The position numbers were made by a program, and so were the translations under genes. A DNA stretch of 64,000 nt from Ulvibacter sp. MAR_2010_11 (GTDB lineage Bacteria; Bacteroidota; Bacteroidia; Flavobacteriales; Flavobacteriaceae). The stretch is taken from positions 2,749,501-2,813,500 of the forward strand of contig NZ_PHTY01000001.1 in the NCBI RefSeq assembly GCF_002813135.1, written 5' to 3'. Below the pieces are notes generated by a model. That model worked only from the letters and a program-made list of their open reading frames with translations, did no database searches and was not told where the DNA came from. Below, piece by piece: positions 34,861 through 43,997 of the stretch; position 1 is the stretch's first letter, and each line of letters opens with the position of its first letter.

Positions 34861-35379
34861 ATGAAAGTGATCCCATTTTATTTTTTCATTGCGTCTTGCA
34901 TTATTTCTACGACAGGGTTTGCGCAGCAAGAAGCCAAGGCAATCGAACAGGAAATCATCGAGCAAATCTGGAAACCCTTTAAAAACTCCTATGAGGCACG
35001 AAATGCAGAAGCATTTAAAAGTATTCATACAGACGATATGCTACGAATTACAGACCAGGGTATTCTAACCGGGCCCGAGTACAAGGAAAATATAGATTCT
35101 TGGAAAGCACTGCCTGATGGTAATGAGATTACCATCGATTTTGCCATGGAGAATTCGAATGTACGAGAAGAGTTGGCGTATCAGATAGGCTATTACAGAG
35201 TCACTTTTAAGAAAAAAGACGGAGCGCCTGAAACCTATTTCGGACAGTTTCATGTGGTGTTAAAAAAGGCGGATGGCATTTGGAAAATCGCACAGGATTT
35301 CGATACCGCCATTGTAAACGAGATGCCTGTGGATGCTGTGTTTTTTGAAAAGGCGGAATTGTTGGATCTAACCCACTAG
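34861..35379 (+). CDS. secreted NTF2-like (SnoaL/DUF4440) protein
   Basis: A 172-residue protein with a signal peptide (cut after GFAQ). The rest is an NTF2-like cone fold: helix EQIWKPFKNSYEARNAEAFKSIHTDDMLRI, a sheet with TYFGQFHVVLKKADGIWKIAQDFD. Such proteins may bind small ligands or be enzymes; no active-site pattern is diagnostic. It is one of five NTF2-like proteins in this window. Confidence 0.8.
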   Translation: MKVIPFYFFIASCIISTTGFAQQEAKAIEQEIIEQIWKPFKNSYEARNAEAFKSIHTDDMLRITDQGILTGPEYKENIDSWKALPDGNEITIDFAMENSNVREELAYQIGYYRVTFKKKDGAPETYFGQFHVVLKKADGIWKIAQDFDTAIVNEMPVDAVFFEKAELLDLTH

Positions 35380-35491
35380 TTTGCCTTGCACGGACGCAAT
35401 AAAATTGCCTTTCACATTTGATACTTCGTTGATATAGGAAGAAATTGCACAATTTTCTAAAGAAGATTATTACGATATCTACAACACCTAT

Positions 35492-35920
35492 GTGAAGCCG
35501 GAAACCCTTTGGTCCAAACACCTGATAGAACCCATTGGCACACCGGACGAAGTGCCAGATTTTTTGCCCTATGAAGCACTACAAAAATGCCCATACCTCT
35601 TGTCTATTCTGAACACTTTTGAATGCAACAAGGAAACCTTCCGAATTCACATTCTGGATCCGGGTGCACATATTAGACCGTATAGAGATCTAGGTTGTCG
35701 TTTGGAAGACCGCAAAGTGCGACTTCATATTCCAGTAAAGACAGACGACGGTGTGCAATTATTACTCAACAATAATCCTGTAAAAATGAAAGCGGGCGAA
35801 TGTTGGAATTGTAATTTTCATATCACCCATGAGATCCGCAATAATAGCAAAGAACCAAGAGTGCATTTAATTATGGATTGTATTGTCAACGATTGGTTGA
35901 AAACATTATTTAAGAGGTAG
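35492..35920 (+). CDS. aspartyl/asparaginyl beta-hydroxylase-like protein, 5' end uncertain
   Basis: The called 142-residue frame starts at a GTG. The cupin-type core is clear: HIRPYRDLGCRL (Fe ligand His and acidic residue), VRLHIPVKT, GECWNCNFHITHEIRNNS (second His) and a final HLIMDCIVNDWL. The family are 2-oxoglutarate/Fe(II) dioxygenases. Coding-like sequence (EEIAQFSKEDYYDIYNTY) continues upstream in frame to a TAG at 35435 with no ATG/GTG/TTG, so the true start may be non-canonical, or the 5' end may be lost to a mutation. Function in the cell unknown. Confidence 0.72.
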   Translation: MKPETLWSKHLIEPIGTPDEVPDFLPYEALQKCPYLLSILNTFECNKETFRIHILDPGAHIRPYRDLGCRLEDRKVRLHIPVKTDDGVQLLLNNNPVKMKAGECWNCNFHITHEIRNNSKEPRVHLIMDCIVNDWLKTLFKR

Positions 35921-35944
35921 GCTGAGAATATGGTCATGGGTATT

Positions 35945-35981
35945 GGGATTTGGGATTTGGGATTTGGGATTTGGGATTTGG
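35945..35981. repeat. GGGATTT heptamer array, five units
   Basis: Five perfect GGGATTT units in tandem plus GG. The same word recurs at 19847. Confidence 0.92.
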
Positions 35982-36128
35982 AAGTTAAAAGTAAAACTAA
36001 ACTATCCTGTTCACTGTTCACCGCTCCGGAGTTACTATTTACAAAGTACGAATTATGAGTGCTGGAATTTTGGGACCGGACAAGTAGCTAAGAATCAATA
36101 AAAGTTGTATTTTTAATAGTACAATGAT

Positions 36129-36172
36129 TACCCCCTAATTTTCGGTCTGGATCCGGCTTAGGGGTATTTTTT
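36129..36172 (+). terminator. Rho-independent terminator
   Basis: TACCCCCTAA (36129-36138) pairs with TTAGGGGTA (36158-36166, one bulged C), with a GGATCC-containing loop and a trailing T6. Confidence 0.7.
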
Positions 36173-36248
36173 AATCTGAATTTCTTATAAAAAATGCACT
36201 GAAGTCACCAAACACTTTTGATTTTAACCAACTTTAATATCTAAAACC

Positions 36249-36707
36249 ATGAAAAAAATAGCTCAATTCTTTGTTTTAATTTTAGTATTCGCTTGTGCTC
36301 AGGAAAAACCGGATGTCGAAAAGGAAGGTCAGGAACTCATGCAATTAAGTAGAGAATGGTCCGATGTTGCGGCTACAGGTGATGTCGACAAAACCGTTAG
36401 TTACTGGTCTGATGATGCGGTTTTTATAGCCTCCGGACAACCTACACTTCGAGGGAAGGAAAATTTAAGAGCCATGGTGGAGGACATGTCGAAAATTCCG
36501 GGATTTAAAATTAGCTGGGAACCAGAAAGCGTTTCCGTTTCCGAAAGCGGAGATATGGCATATTTGATTGAAAATAATTCAGTCACAGTAAACGATACCC
36601 TTGGGAATCCTGTTACTACCACAAACAGAGTGGTTACTATTTGGAAAAAAGACAGTCTTGGAAATTGGAAAAATGTGCTGGAAGCGAGTGCAGCGGATCC
36701 TAAATAG
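36249..36707 (+). CDS. NTF2-like (DUF4440/SnoaL) lipoprotein
   Basis: A 152-residue lipoprotein (lipobox LVFACAQ) with an NTF2-like domain: LSREWSDVAATGDVDKTVSYWSDDAVFIASGQPTLRG start, then VTIWKKDSLGNWKNVLEASA. This is the DUF4440 pattern in which the fold lines a ligand pocket. Function unknown. It precedes the amidohydrolase gene by 29 nt on the same strand. Confidence 0.82.
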   Translation: MKKIAQFFVLILVFACAQEKPDVEKEGQELMQLSREWSDVAATGDVDKTVSYWSDDAVFIASGQPTLRGKENLRAMVEDMSKIPGFKISWEPESVSVSESGDMAYLIENNSVTVNDTLGNPVTTTNRVVTIWKKDSLGNWKNVLEASAADPK

Positions 36708-36736
36708 TTTTAGTTGACCAGCAATATCAATCCAAT

Positions 36737-37594
36737 ATGAAATTTAAATATTCTTTACTAAGGACGTTAGTAGTGTTGCTGGCATTGAATGCTACGGCAC
36801 AGAAAATTTTCGACACTCATATTCATGGCACAGCAGATCCCATTCAACAATTACAGACATTGGCATTGGCAGGGGTTTATGAAGTAGCACTAAGTACATC
36901 GTGGGACGCACAGACCTTATATAAGGATACCAATGGGATCAAAGTGCTTCAGGGATTAATGTTGGCCTGTCCTAACGGCAAAGTTCCTTATAGTAACCAA
37001 TATTGCTTTGCCGACCAAGGTGATTTTCCGGATGTCACATGGGTAGAACAGCTTATAAAAGAGCACAAAATCCATTTTATAGGTGAAGTGTTAAGCCAGT
37101 ATTACGGCATCTCATCTTCAGACGAAAGGTTAATTCCCTATTATGCGCTGGCCGAAAAATACGGTATTCCCGTGGGAATTCATTCGGGGTTGGCAGGGCC
37201 GGATCACGGTGCACCTAATTTTAAAGTAAGTTTGGGCACTCCTTTGTTGTTAGAAGATATGTTACAACGCTTTCCGAAATTGAAAGTCTGGATCATGCAT
37301 GCCGGGGCACCTTTCTTGGAAGACACCCTTGCCATTCTGAAATATTACCCCAATGTCTATTTGGACATTTCGGCAGTTAACAATCCATATATATTTCCGA
37401 AGGCAGATTTTCAAGCCATCATAAAACGGTTTATTGATGGCGGATTTGAAGATAGAATCATGTTCGGATCCGATAACGGACCAATTAATTTGGCGATTGA
37501 AAATGTGGAACAAATCGATTTTATTTCATCATTACAAAAGGAGAAGATTTTTTATAGAAATGCCGAAGTATTTTTCTCGAGAGAGAACAAATAA
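36737..37594 (+). CDS. secreted amidohydrolase-family TIM-barrel protein
   Basis: A 285-residue protein with a signal peptide (cut around ATAQK) and the metal-dependent hydrolase pattern: FDTHIHG at the first strand, FIGEVLSQYYG, PVGIHSGLAG, VWIMHAGAPF and the late Asp in MFGSDNGP. This fits the amidohydrolase-2/TatD-like superfamily. The substrate is unknown. Its export is unusual for the group. It is probably co-transcribed with the NTF2-like lipoprotein. Confidence 0.82.
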   Translation: MKFKYSLLRTLVVLLALNATAQKIFDTHIHGTADPIQQLQTLALAGVYEVALSTSWDAQTLYKDTNGIKVLQGLMLACPNGKVPYSNQYCFADQGDFPDVTWVEQLIKEHKIHFIGEVLSQYYGISSSDERLIPYYALAEKYGIPVGIHSGLAGPDHGAPNFKVSLGTPLLLEDMLQRFPKLKVWIMHAGAPFLEDTLAILKYYPNVYLDISAVNNPYIFPKADFQAIIKRFIDGGFEDRIMFGSDNGPINLAIENVEQIDFISSLQKEKIFYRNAEVFFSRENK

Positions 37595-37701
37595 TGGTAT
37601 TGGTTGATAGAATACTTATTACCGGTAGTATGAATTACGGATGGCTTTAAGTCGAAATATGTATCTTTAAACAAACTGAATAACCTCCAAAATCACGAAT
37701 T

Positions 37702-38640
37702 ATGAAAATGCCGACCCTTCTTTTAATTTGTTCTTCCTTGCTAATATTAAGTGTACTCGCCTGTAAACAGAAATCGGAAAAACAGGAACAAGAAGCTCAA
37801 GATGAAACCCCGGAAGGAATCATTTCTTTTATATCTACCCGTGATGGTAATTTCGAAATTTATACCGTGACGGCAGAGGGTAAAAATCTCACCAACCTAA
37901 CCAATAACGATTCGATCGATTATTGGAGTTCCTGGTCTCCGGACGGAATGCAATTGATTTTTCAAACGGAACGCGACGGCAATAACGAAATTTACCGTAT
38001 GAATGCCGATGGTAGCAATCCCGTTAACATTTCGAACAGTCCGGCCCATGAACAATTGCCGCAGTGGTCTCCGGATGGTACGAAAATAATCTTTACATCA
38101 GACAAGGATCACCCCGGCAAGGAAATCTACGTGATGGATAGCGACGGCAGTAACGTACAACGCCTCACCTTCGATGAGGATTACAATGAAGGGCCGTCAT
38201 GGTCGCCCAATATGCAGCATATACTATTCACACGGCAACTGCGAGAGTTGCAGGATACAACACATGCTGCCAATGGAGAAATTTTTGTCATGGATTTGGA
38301 AGGCAAAAACGTACGGCGTTTGACTCATAAAAAAGGCTTCGACTCCGGTGCTTTTTTCTCCCCCGATGGCAAGCAAATTGCTTTTTACGGGGTATCGGAA
38401 ACCGATAACTGGGACATTTTTATCATGGATGCCGATGGAGGCAATCTCGAAAACATCACCAACGATGCGATCGAGGACTACTCCCCTACCTGGTCTCCGG
38501 ACGGCAAATGGTTGGCGTATACTTCGGGAACGAGCGAACAGTACGATGTTTGGATCATCAATTTGGATACCAAAAACAAGATTCGACTCACAGACACTCC
38601 CAAGCGCAACCAAAACCCGGTTTGGCGGCCGATTAATTGA
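37702..38640 (+). CDS. TolB-like beta-propeller (PD40) lipoprotein
   Basis: A 312-residue lipoprotein (lipobox SVLACKQ) composed of repeated PD40/WD40-like blades with SWSPDGMQLIFQTERDGNNEIYRMNADGSN as the clearest unit; about six repeats of the pattern xWSPDGxxIxFxSxxxGxxEIYxMxxDGxN span residues ~40-310. This is the TolB propeller fold, without a separate TolB N-terminal domain. It may bind peptides or polysaccharide at the outer membrane; no catalytic domain is attached. Confidence 0.87.
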   Translation: MKMPTLLLICSSLLILSVLACKQKSEKQEQEAQDETPEGIISFISTRDGNFEIYTVTAEGKNLTNLTNNDSIDYWSSWSPDGMQLIFQTERDGNNEIYRMNADGSNPVNISNSPAHEQLPQWSPDGTKIIFTSDKDHPGKEIYVMDSDGSNVQRLTFDEDYNEGPSWSPNMQHILFTRQLRELQDTTHAANGEIFVMDLEGKNVRRLTHKKGFDSGAFFSPDGKQIAFYGVSETDNWDIFIMDADGGNLENITNDAIEDYSPTWSPDGKWLAYTSGTSEQYDVWIINLDTKNKIRLTDTPKRNQNPVWRPIN

Positions 38641-39017
38641 GCCGCTAACTTGTTGGAGAAAGGGAAAAGTCTATCGCTAAAGGCATTAAGCTGAGGATGT
38701 AACTATTCATCGCATATGACAGCTGTACTTCTCTGATGGAAAACATTCAAGTAGCATACTTTCGTTGAACATAAATATCAAAAGTCAATTTTATTACCGC
38801 CTGATATAGTGGCACTTGAAGCGGCCCTAACATTAAAAGTCTTAAAAATTAATTATATTTATTGGGTACAATGTGGTACAATATACTTCAAAACTGCAGG
38901 CATGGGTTTGTGGGAACATAATGTGATTTGCCAAATCGAATTTTTCAATTGCTAAACGTATTAAACAATGCCGCGACTTGCAATTTTAAGTTTATTTCTA
39001 CTATAAAGTAACAGGTT
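38641..39017. other. 377-bp gene-free region, no recognised element
   Basis: All frames are broken by stops. A direct repeat GGGTACAATG/TGGTACAATA lies at about 38865-38883. I see no terminator, RNA gene or palindromic repeat. Confidence 0.6.
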
Positions 39018-39509
39018 ATGAAAAATGCACTACTAAGTATAGCGATGCTATTAGGGTCGGTTTTAATAGCTCAGGAAACGAACAATGACGTTAAAAAAAT
39101 TTTTGAAGGCCTCTCCGATGCCTGGGAACAGGCAGACGGGAACGCGTGGGGAAATTATTTTTCAGACGATGCCGATTTTACAGTTTGGTTTGGATTACAC
39201 CTTAAAGGCCGAAGGGAAATAGCCGATGGACACCAATGGGTATTCGATACAGTCTATCCAAACACCCGTTATGAATTCACCATAACAAATGAAAAGTATC
39301 TCAGTCCGGAAATTGCCGTTGTGCATCTGGATGCAAGTATCATTGAACCGGGTAAAGAGTTACCGGAAGAAGCCCATACTTTACCTGTCGCGGTAGTCCA
39401 AAAAATTGAGGGCGAATGGAAAATTGTGATGTTCCATAACATGAACAACCGTATTAAGGAAATTGAAGAAGGCAGAAAAAACGGAATTTTGGGAGATGTA
39501 AGACATTAA
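39018..39509 (+). CDS. secreted SgcJ/SnoaL-type NTF2-like protein
   Basis: A 163-residue protein with signal peptide (cut after LIAQE) and an NTF2-like domain: IFEGLSDAWEQADGNAWGNYFSDDADFTVWFG, GRREIADGHQWVFD and VAVVQKIEGEWKIVMFHNMN. The SgcJ/EcaC pattern is the closest. Function unknown; it stands alone between two gene-free stretches. Confidence 0.8.
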   Translation: MKNALLSIAMLLGSVLIAQETNNDVKKIFEGLSDAWEQADGNAWGNYFSDDADFTVWFGLHLKGRREIADGHQWVFDTVYPNTRYEFTITNEKYLSPEIAVVHLDASIIEPGKELPEEAHTLPVAVVQKIEGEWKIVMFHNMNNRIKEIEEGRKNGILGDVRH

Positions 39510-39909
39510 TAGGCTTTAGAATGTCTTTAGTTGATTGTGAAAAAGCTTATTAAAAATAAGTGCCTTTATACCAACTTATCCTAATTAAATTTGTCTTTTG
39601 GAATTTAAAAACTAATAAACCCGCTGAACTTTAATATGGATCGTCTCTCAATACAGTAATGTCAAAATTACATGATATACAAGATTGGCCCGCTTATGCT
39701 TTATCATCTCAGATTAATCACTTTACATTCATAATTAGTTAATTGCGATATACCCTATAGGTTAAGAAGTCTAAAAATTGTACCTTTTCATTACATTTAA
39801 CAAACTAAACAACCACCAAAGCGACTCAAACCTTTCCTGCCTGTGTTCGGGAAGGCCTAAACGCACAGCTGTTCCCGGAGATGTGCCTTTCGCGTAAAGC
39901 CAACTCACA
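39510..39909. other. 400-bp gene-free region, no recognised element
   Basis: AT-rich with many stops. A weak imperfect palindrome TTTCCTGCCTGTGTTCGGGAAGG lies near 39833-39856. No gene, terminator or RNA seen. Confidence 0.55.
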
Positions 39910-41844
39910 ATGAAATCTCAAGCCCAATTTTGTTTATTTCTTTTCTTTATCGCGGTCTTTTTATTTAAAAGCAACGGTCAGAATGTTACCGGTCAATTAA
40001 TGCAGGATTTTCCGCAATGGATCAATGATAAATTTAAAGGTCCGCATCCCGATGCCAGAATTGTTGGCAACGGACTCTTTACCCATGTCGCTCCCCTCAC
40101 TGAGAAATACAGTGCAACAAACAAGCAGTTTGCGGGTACACTAGACGGAAGATTGTATCTCCGTAAGCAAGGCACAGATTCTCTGCTTTTTATAGGTGAG
40201 CCGGCTCCAAACAATTATTGGTCTATGGATAATGCGCTGTGGTCTCCCAATGGGAAGTATCTTGTAGCTAAACAGGTAAACGACAGCGACGTAGCCGAAA
40301 TTGAACTACAGGGGCCTAAGGCAAAAGCAACATCAAAGAGAAAATACAGCCGCGCCGGGGAAGCAATACCAATACACCGCTTTTATATTTTAAATATAGA
40401 ATCGGGAGAGAATACTCCCATTAGCGTAGATAAGCATCTTCCCTACGTCCATCTGTTGCATTGGAGCAGTGATAGTAATAAACTGTATTTCTTGATGGCA
40501 GATCGCTTGCTTAAGGAAGTGTACTTAAAAACCATGGATATTGGAAACGACAAGGAAACCGTCTTGTTAACGGAAACATCAGACACCTATCTTATCGGCC
40601 TTAATTTATTGCAAGGCTATAGCAACAGGCTTATCGAAAGCAAGCAAGTTGTCTTTTTTGAAGGTCGCAGCCAATTTTCATGGATGAGTGACCGCAGCGG
40701 GTTCAACCAAATTTATTTGTACAATGAAGCAGGTAGTCTGGTTAGACCGCTTACAAATTTTTCTGAAAACGGGATCGTACTTTCCATACACGAGATCGAC
40801 TATCAAAACGGATGGATTTATTTTAAGGCCAATGCAGACCCTGCAAAACCCTATGAAGTACAATTGTTCCGAACGCATATAGACAAGCCACTTATTGAAA
40901 AAGTAACCGATACACCGGGAATCCTGGATGCTTTTTTTCAGGAGAGCAAGGATACCCTATGGGTATTTCGATCTCAACTTCCTGAAACACTCCGGCTTGA
41001 CCGCTACAGTGTCAACGGCAACTATATAGATACTCCATGGCAAGCCAATCCTTCCCTAACAGCCAAAAATCCTATCCGTCATGAATACGAGTGGGTGACC
41101 GCGAACGACGGAATTACACCTTTACAAACCTTTATCTTAAAGCCAACCGATTTCGATCCTAATTTGCGTTATCCGGTGGTGGAGTATATCTATGGAGCTC
41201 CTTTCGACAATGTAGTGGTTAGAGATCTTCTCGATAACTGGCTTTGGGATATGAACCGGCTGGCACAGGCAGGCTTTATTGTGGTCTTTGTAGATGGAAG
41301 AGGTACTGCAGACAGAGGCAAAGAATTCCGAGATTTTAGTTATGGAAAATTTGGGCAGGTAGAATTGGAAGATCATATAAGCGCCATCCAACAAGTGGGC
41401 AAAAAACGACCCTATATGGACCTTAACAGGGTTGGAATCTTCGGGCATAGTTGGGGAGGTCATTTTGCCCTTCGGGCCTTATTGGAAGCACCGGAGTTCT
41501 ACAAAGCAGGTCATATTAACGCCGCAGCAATCGATCCCCATAATTTTAGAATTGCAATTGAGCCGTTTATGGGATGTTTGCCTAAGGAATGCCCGGAAAA
41601 TTATAAAATGTCGATGTTAACCGATAAGTTAGACCGTCTAAAAGCCCCGCTAATGATTGTTCATGGTTCTAACGATGACGATGTACCCATTGACGATGCA
41701 TACGGCTTGGTAAGCGCATTAAAATCTTCTAACTACAGTAATTATGAATTGGTTGTATATGATGGCGCAGACCATATAATAATGAGGAATCGGGAATGGT
41801 TACCACAGATGATTAATTTCTTTATTACCGGGTTGAAAGAATAA
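39910..41844 (+). CDS. S9 family (DPP4-like) prolyl oligopeptidase
   Basis: A 644-residue secreted protein with signal peptide (cut around KSNGQ). Residues ~50-380 form the N-terminal beta-propeller seen in DPP IV (DPPIV_N); the catalytic alpha/beta-hydrolase domain has the nucleophile elbow GHSWGG (Ser514), an Asp in NDDDVP (about 590) and His622 in DGADHIIM. Enzymes of this family cut dipeptides, often after proline, in the periplasm. The propeller is somewhat short for a full DPP IV (~730 residues). Confidence 0.9.
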   Translation: MKSQAQFCLFLFFIAVFLFKSNGQNVTGQLMQDFPQWINDKFKGPHPDARIVGNGLFTHVAPLTEKYSATNKQFAGTLDGRLYLRKQGTDSLLFIGEPAPNNYWSMDNALWSPNGKYLVAKQVNDSDVAEIELQGPKAKATSKRKYSRAGEAIPIHRFYILNIESGENTPISVDKHLPYVHLLHWSSDSNKLYFLMADRLLKEVYLKTMDIGNDKETVLLTETSDTYLIGLNLLQGYSNRLIESKQVVFFEGRSQFSWMSDRSGFNQIYLYNEAGSLVRPLTNFSENGIVLSIHEIDYQNGWIYFKANADPAKPYEVQLFRTHIDKPLIEKVTDTPGILDAFFQESKDTLWVFRSQLPETLRLDRYSVNGNYIDTPWQANPSLTAKNPIRHEYEWVTANDGITPLQTFILKPTDFDPNLRYPVVEYIYGAPFDNVVVRDLLDNWLWDMNRLAQAGFIVVFVDGRGTADRGKEFRDFSYGKFGQVELEDHISAIQQVGKKRPYMDLNRVGIFGHSWGGHFALRALLEAPEFYKAGHINAAAIDPHNFRIAIEPFMGCLPKECPENYKMSMLTDKLDRLKAPLMIVHGSNDDDVPIDDAYGLVSALKSSNYSNYELVVYDGADHIIMRNREWLPQMINFFITGLKE

Positions 41845-42074
41845 TTTTGTTTAAGACGCTAAACCGGAATTGAAGGATTGGACGATAGAAAAGCAAATTA
41901 ATTAACCTTCTCCTTCAAAGGGGAAAAATTACTGATCAGATTATAGTTTGTTAAACCTTAGCGATCCCGGTGTCACCAATTTATTTGACATCACCCAAGG
42001 ACTAATTTATACTCAGGCAACTATTTTCAAAAAAATAGCATCTCTACATAAGAAACTTTTTAATTTGGTCTGAA

Positions 42075-42869
42075 ATGAAAAATACAATCAAAGTCGCCCT
42101 TATTGTTTTTATGGCATTTGCTGTTTACTACCTACTCGACGAATTATACTTTAAATCTGTTCGTAAAGTGTTGTTTGACGCAACCGGACAATTTGGCTTG
42201 AGTCATATAATAACCTATATAATTTCCGGAATTCCGCTCTATCTGGGGACTTTTTTGCTCAACAAAAACACTTCCGTTTTTAAAAGTTTGGGGCTCAGTA
42301 AATCGGTTACAAAGGCCTTACTATTTGCGTTGCTGTGCACGTTGCCCTTGTTTATTGGTTTTAGCTTTGTGTTCGATTTCAATGCTGAAATTAATCTAAA
42401 CACCATTCTTGTTTCGGTGATTGCAGCAGGGTTCTTTGAAGAGCTATTTTTTAGAGGGTTCTTATTCGGACAACTTTTTAAAAATTCGCGATTCGGATTT
42501 ATTCCTTCGGTGTTTTTTGGGGCACTTTTTTTTGGCCTGATTCATTTATACCAAAGCACCGATGTAGCCGAACTCATTGGTATTTTCGCTATCACTTTTT
42601 TGGGCGGAATTCTATTCTCCTGGGTATATGCCGAATGGAACTATAACATCTGGGTTCCGGTTTTCCTGCATATGCTCATGAATCTGGCATGGGAGCTGTT
42701 TTCGGTTAGCGATACGGCCCTTGGAGGCGTTTACGCAAATGTATTTAGGGGAATTTGTATCTTTTTAATTATCACCCTAACTGTCGTGTACAAAAAGCAA
42801 AATCGGAAAAAACTGGAAATCAATAAAAGCACTATTTGGATGAAAAAGCGAGACGTGATACTTGAATAA
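42075..42869 (+). CDS. CPBP-family intramembrane glutamic endopeptidase
   Basis: A 264-residue membrane protein with about seven TM segments and all CPBP (Abi/RCE1) motifs: EELFFRG (Glu122/Glu123 and Arg), FFGLIHLYQ (His) and FLHMLMNLAWE (His and Asn). The family cleaves prenylated or other membrane substrates, and some members relate to bacteriocin immunity; the substrate here is unknown. A bidirectional terminator separates it from the convergent MopE-like gene. Confidence 0.9.
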   Translation: MKNTIKVALIVFMAFAVYYLLDELYFKSVRKVLFDATGQFGLSHIITYIISGIPLYLGTFLLNKNTSVFKSLGLSKSVTKALLFALLCTLPLFIGFSFVFDFNAEINLNTILVSVIAAGFFEELFFRGFLFGQLFKNSRFGFIPSVFFGALFFGLIHLYQSTDVAELIGIFAITFLGGILFSWVYAEWNYNIWVPVFLHMLMNLAWELFSVSDTALGGVYANVFRGICIFLIITLTVVYKKQNRKKLEINKSTIWMKKRDVILE

Positions 42870-42900
42870 TTGACTTTAAAAATTTTTGCATAAGAACAAA

Positions 42901-42928
42901 AACCCAACCTTTCGGTTGGGTTTTTTAT
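42901..42928. terminator. bidirectional terminator
   Basis: AACCCAACC-TTTC-GGTTGGGTT (42901-42922) with T6 on the plus strand and A-rich sequence before it, serving the convergent genes ending at 42869 and 42946. Confidence 0.88.
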
Positions 42929-42945
42929 TATAGTTTTTGTAATCG

Positions 42946-43599
42946 TTAATTACAAACAACAACAGTTCCCGAAGCAACATTTCCTTGTGGATCGCACTCA
43001 TAGCTAACATCTAATGAGCCCCCATTATCGGTAACGGTTACGATACAACCGGAAATACCACATGGGTCAGTTTCTATGTAGGTATAAACATTGCCCTGAG
43101 CTGTTAATAGCGTCCAAGTAGCACCGGGATCACATGGTGTGTTATTGAAAACCACGTCGACAGTACAGTCTCCATTAAAAAATACTTCCACATCAAAATA
43201 GGTTATAAATCCGCAATAGGTTTCCGGATCAGGACAACAGCCTTCATCAACTTGTCCATCACAGTTATTGTCGATACCATCATCGCAAATTTCTTCCATC
43301 CCGGGGTTTATGGAAGCATCATCATCACAATCTTCAACTAGATCGCTACATGAATTAGGAGCGTTAAAATATCCGTCACCATCAAGATCCATAGCATCTC
43401 CATGGGCTTGATGCGCAGGGATTGCCTTTACATTCACATTAATAATATGTCCGTTGTGACATACATCAACTTTATTATTGGCACGTTCTTGATTTTCTTG
43501 TAGATAATCTTTAGAATTTTCTTCGGTAGATACACCGGCGTCTTGTGTGCATGCAGCAATAAACAAGACACTTACAGAGAGTAAGAGTAGTTTTTTCAT
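42946..43599 (-). CDS. MopE-like cysteine-rich lipoprotein
   Basis: A 217-residue lipoprotein (lipobox FIAACTQ). After an N-terminal region with HNGHIINVNVKAIPAHQAHGD, residues ~70-120 hold the putative metal-binding MopE motif: DLDGDGYF, a DCDDD run, NPGMEEICDDGIDNNCDGQVDEGC. The motif occurs in many secreted Bacteroidota proteins and probably binds Ca or another metal. The C-terminal ~95 residues are beta-rich with paired cysteines. Hairpins at 42901 and 43704 flank the gene. Confidence 0.85.
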   Translation of the reverse strand: MKKLLLLSVSVLFIAACTQDAGVSTEENSKDYLQENQERANNKVDVCHNGHIINVNVKAIPAHQAHGDAMDLDGDGYFNAPNSCSDLVEDCDDDASINPGMEEICDDGIDNNCDGQVDEGCCPDPETYCGFITYFDVEVFFNGDCTVDVVFNNTPCDPGATWTLLTAQGNVYTYIETDPCGISGCIVTVTDNGGSLDVSYECDPQGNVASGTVVVCN

Positions 43600-43997
43600 G
43601 GTTAGTTAGTTTAAGAATTAGTCTTATACTAAAATTAAACATAATACTTTAAATATCAGATGTTTGTATTCGAAGTAAAATCTTACTTATTGGTTTAAAA
43701 CTAAAAACCCCAACCTCTCAGTTGGGGGTTTTATCTTGATTCTTGTTTATTACATCTGTGGTCACTGAGCGGATCCCAAGAGACTGCACTCTTTTAAACG
43801 AAAGCACAACATCACCTGCCATTCATCGGAAAAATCATCAATACTATTAAATTTTTAACCGAATTCCTTCAAATTGATTCCTTGCAAACAAGTTGACTCT
43901 CAAAATAATACTGTAGGAAATTGCAATAAGCGGTCGTTAATAGTGTACCTTTAGGAAACTACTAACCAGACAACTAAGTCTATTAATCACCCAACGA
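43600..43997. other. 398-bp divergent intergenic region
   Basis: Lies between the divergent starts of the MopE-like and the NTF2-like lipoproteins. It contains a terminator-like hairpin (43704-43733) where none is expected, and a near-match to the -7 box, TACCTTTA, at 43946-43953. No gene seen. Confidence 0.6.
43704..43733. terminator. terminator-like hairpin between divergent genes
   Basis: AAACCCCAAC-CTCTCA-GTTGGGGGTTTT with one bulged G. It resembles the hairpin at 42901 in sequence. No annotated gene ends here. Confidence 0.6.

Larger units (their letters stand above)
35921..36248. other. 328-bp gene-free region
   Basis: Holds a GGGATTT heptamer array (35945-35981), a short TTCACTGTTCACCGCTC pyrimidine stretch and a terminator (36129-36172). 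No gene seen. Confidence 0.7.

Noticed and set aside
41880-41960. Hairpin-like CCTTCTCCTTCAAAGGGGAA after the S9 peptidase
   Set aside because: The stem is short and lacks a T-run, so it is not a supported terminator.
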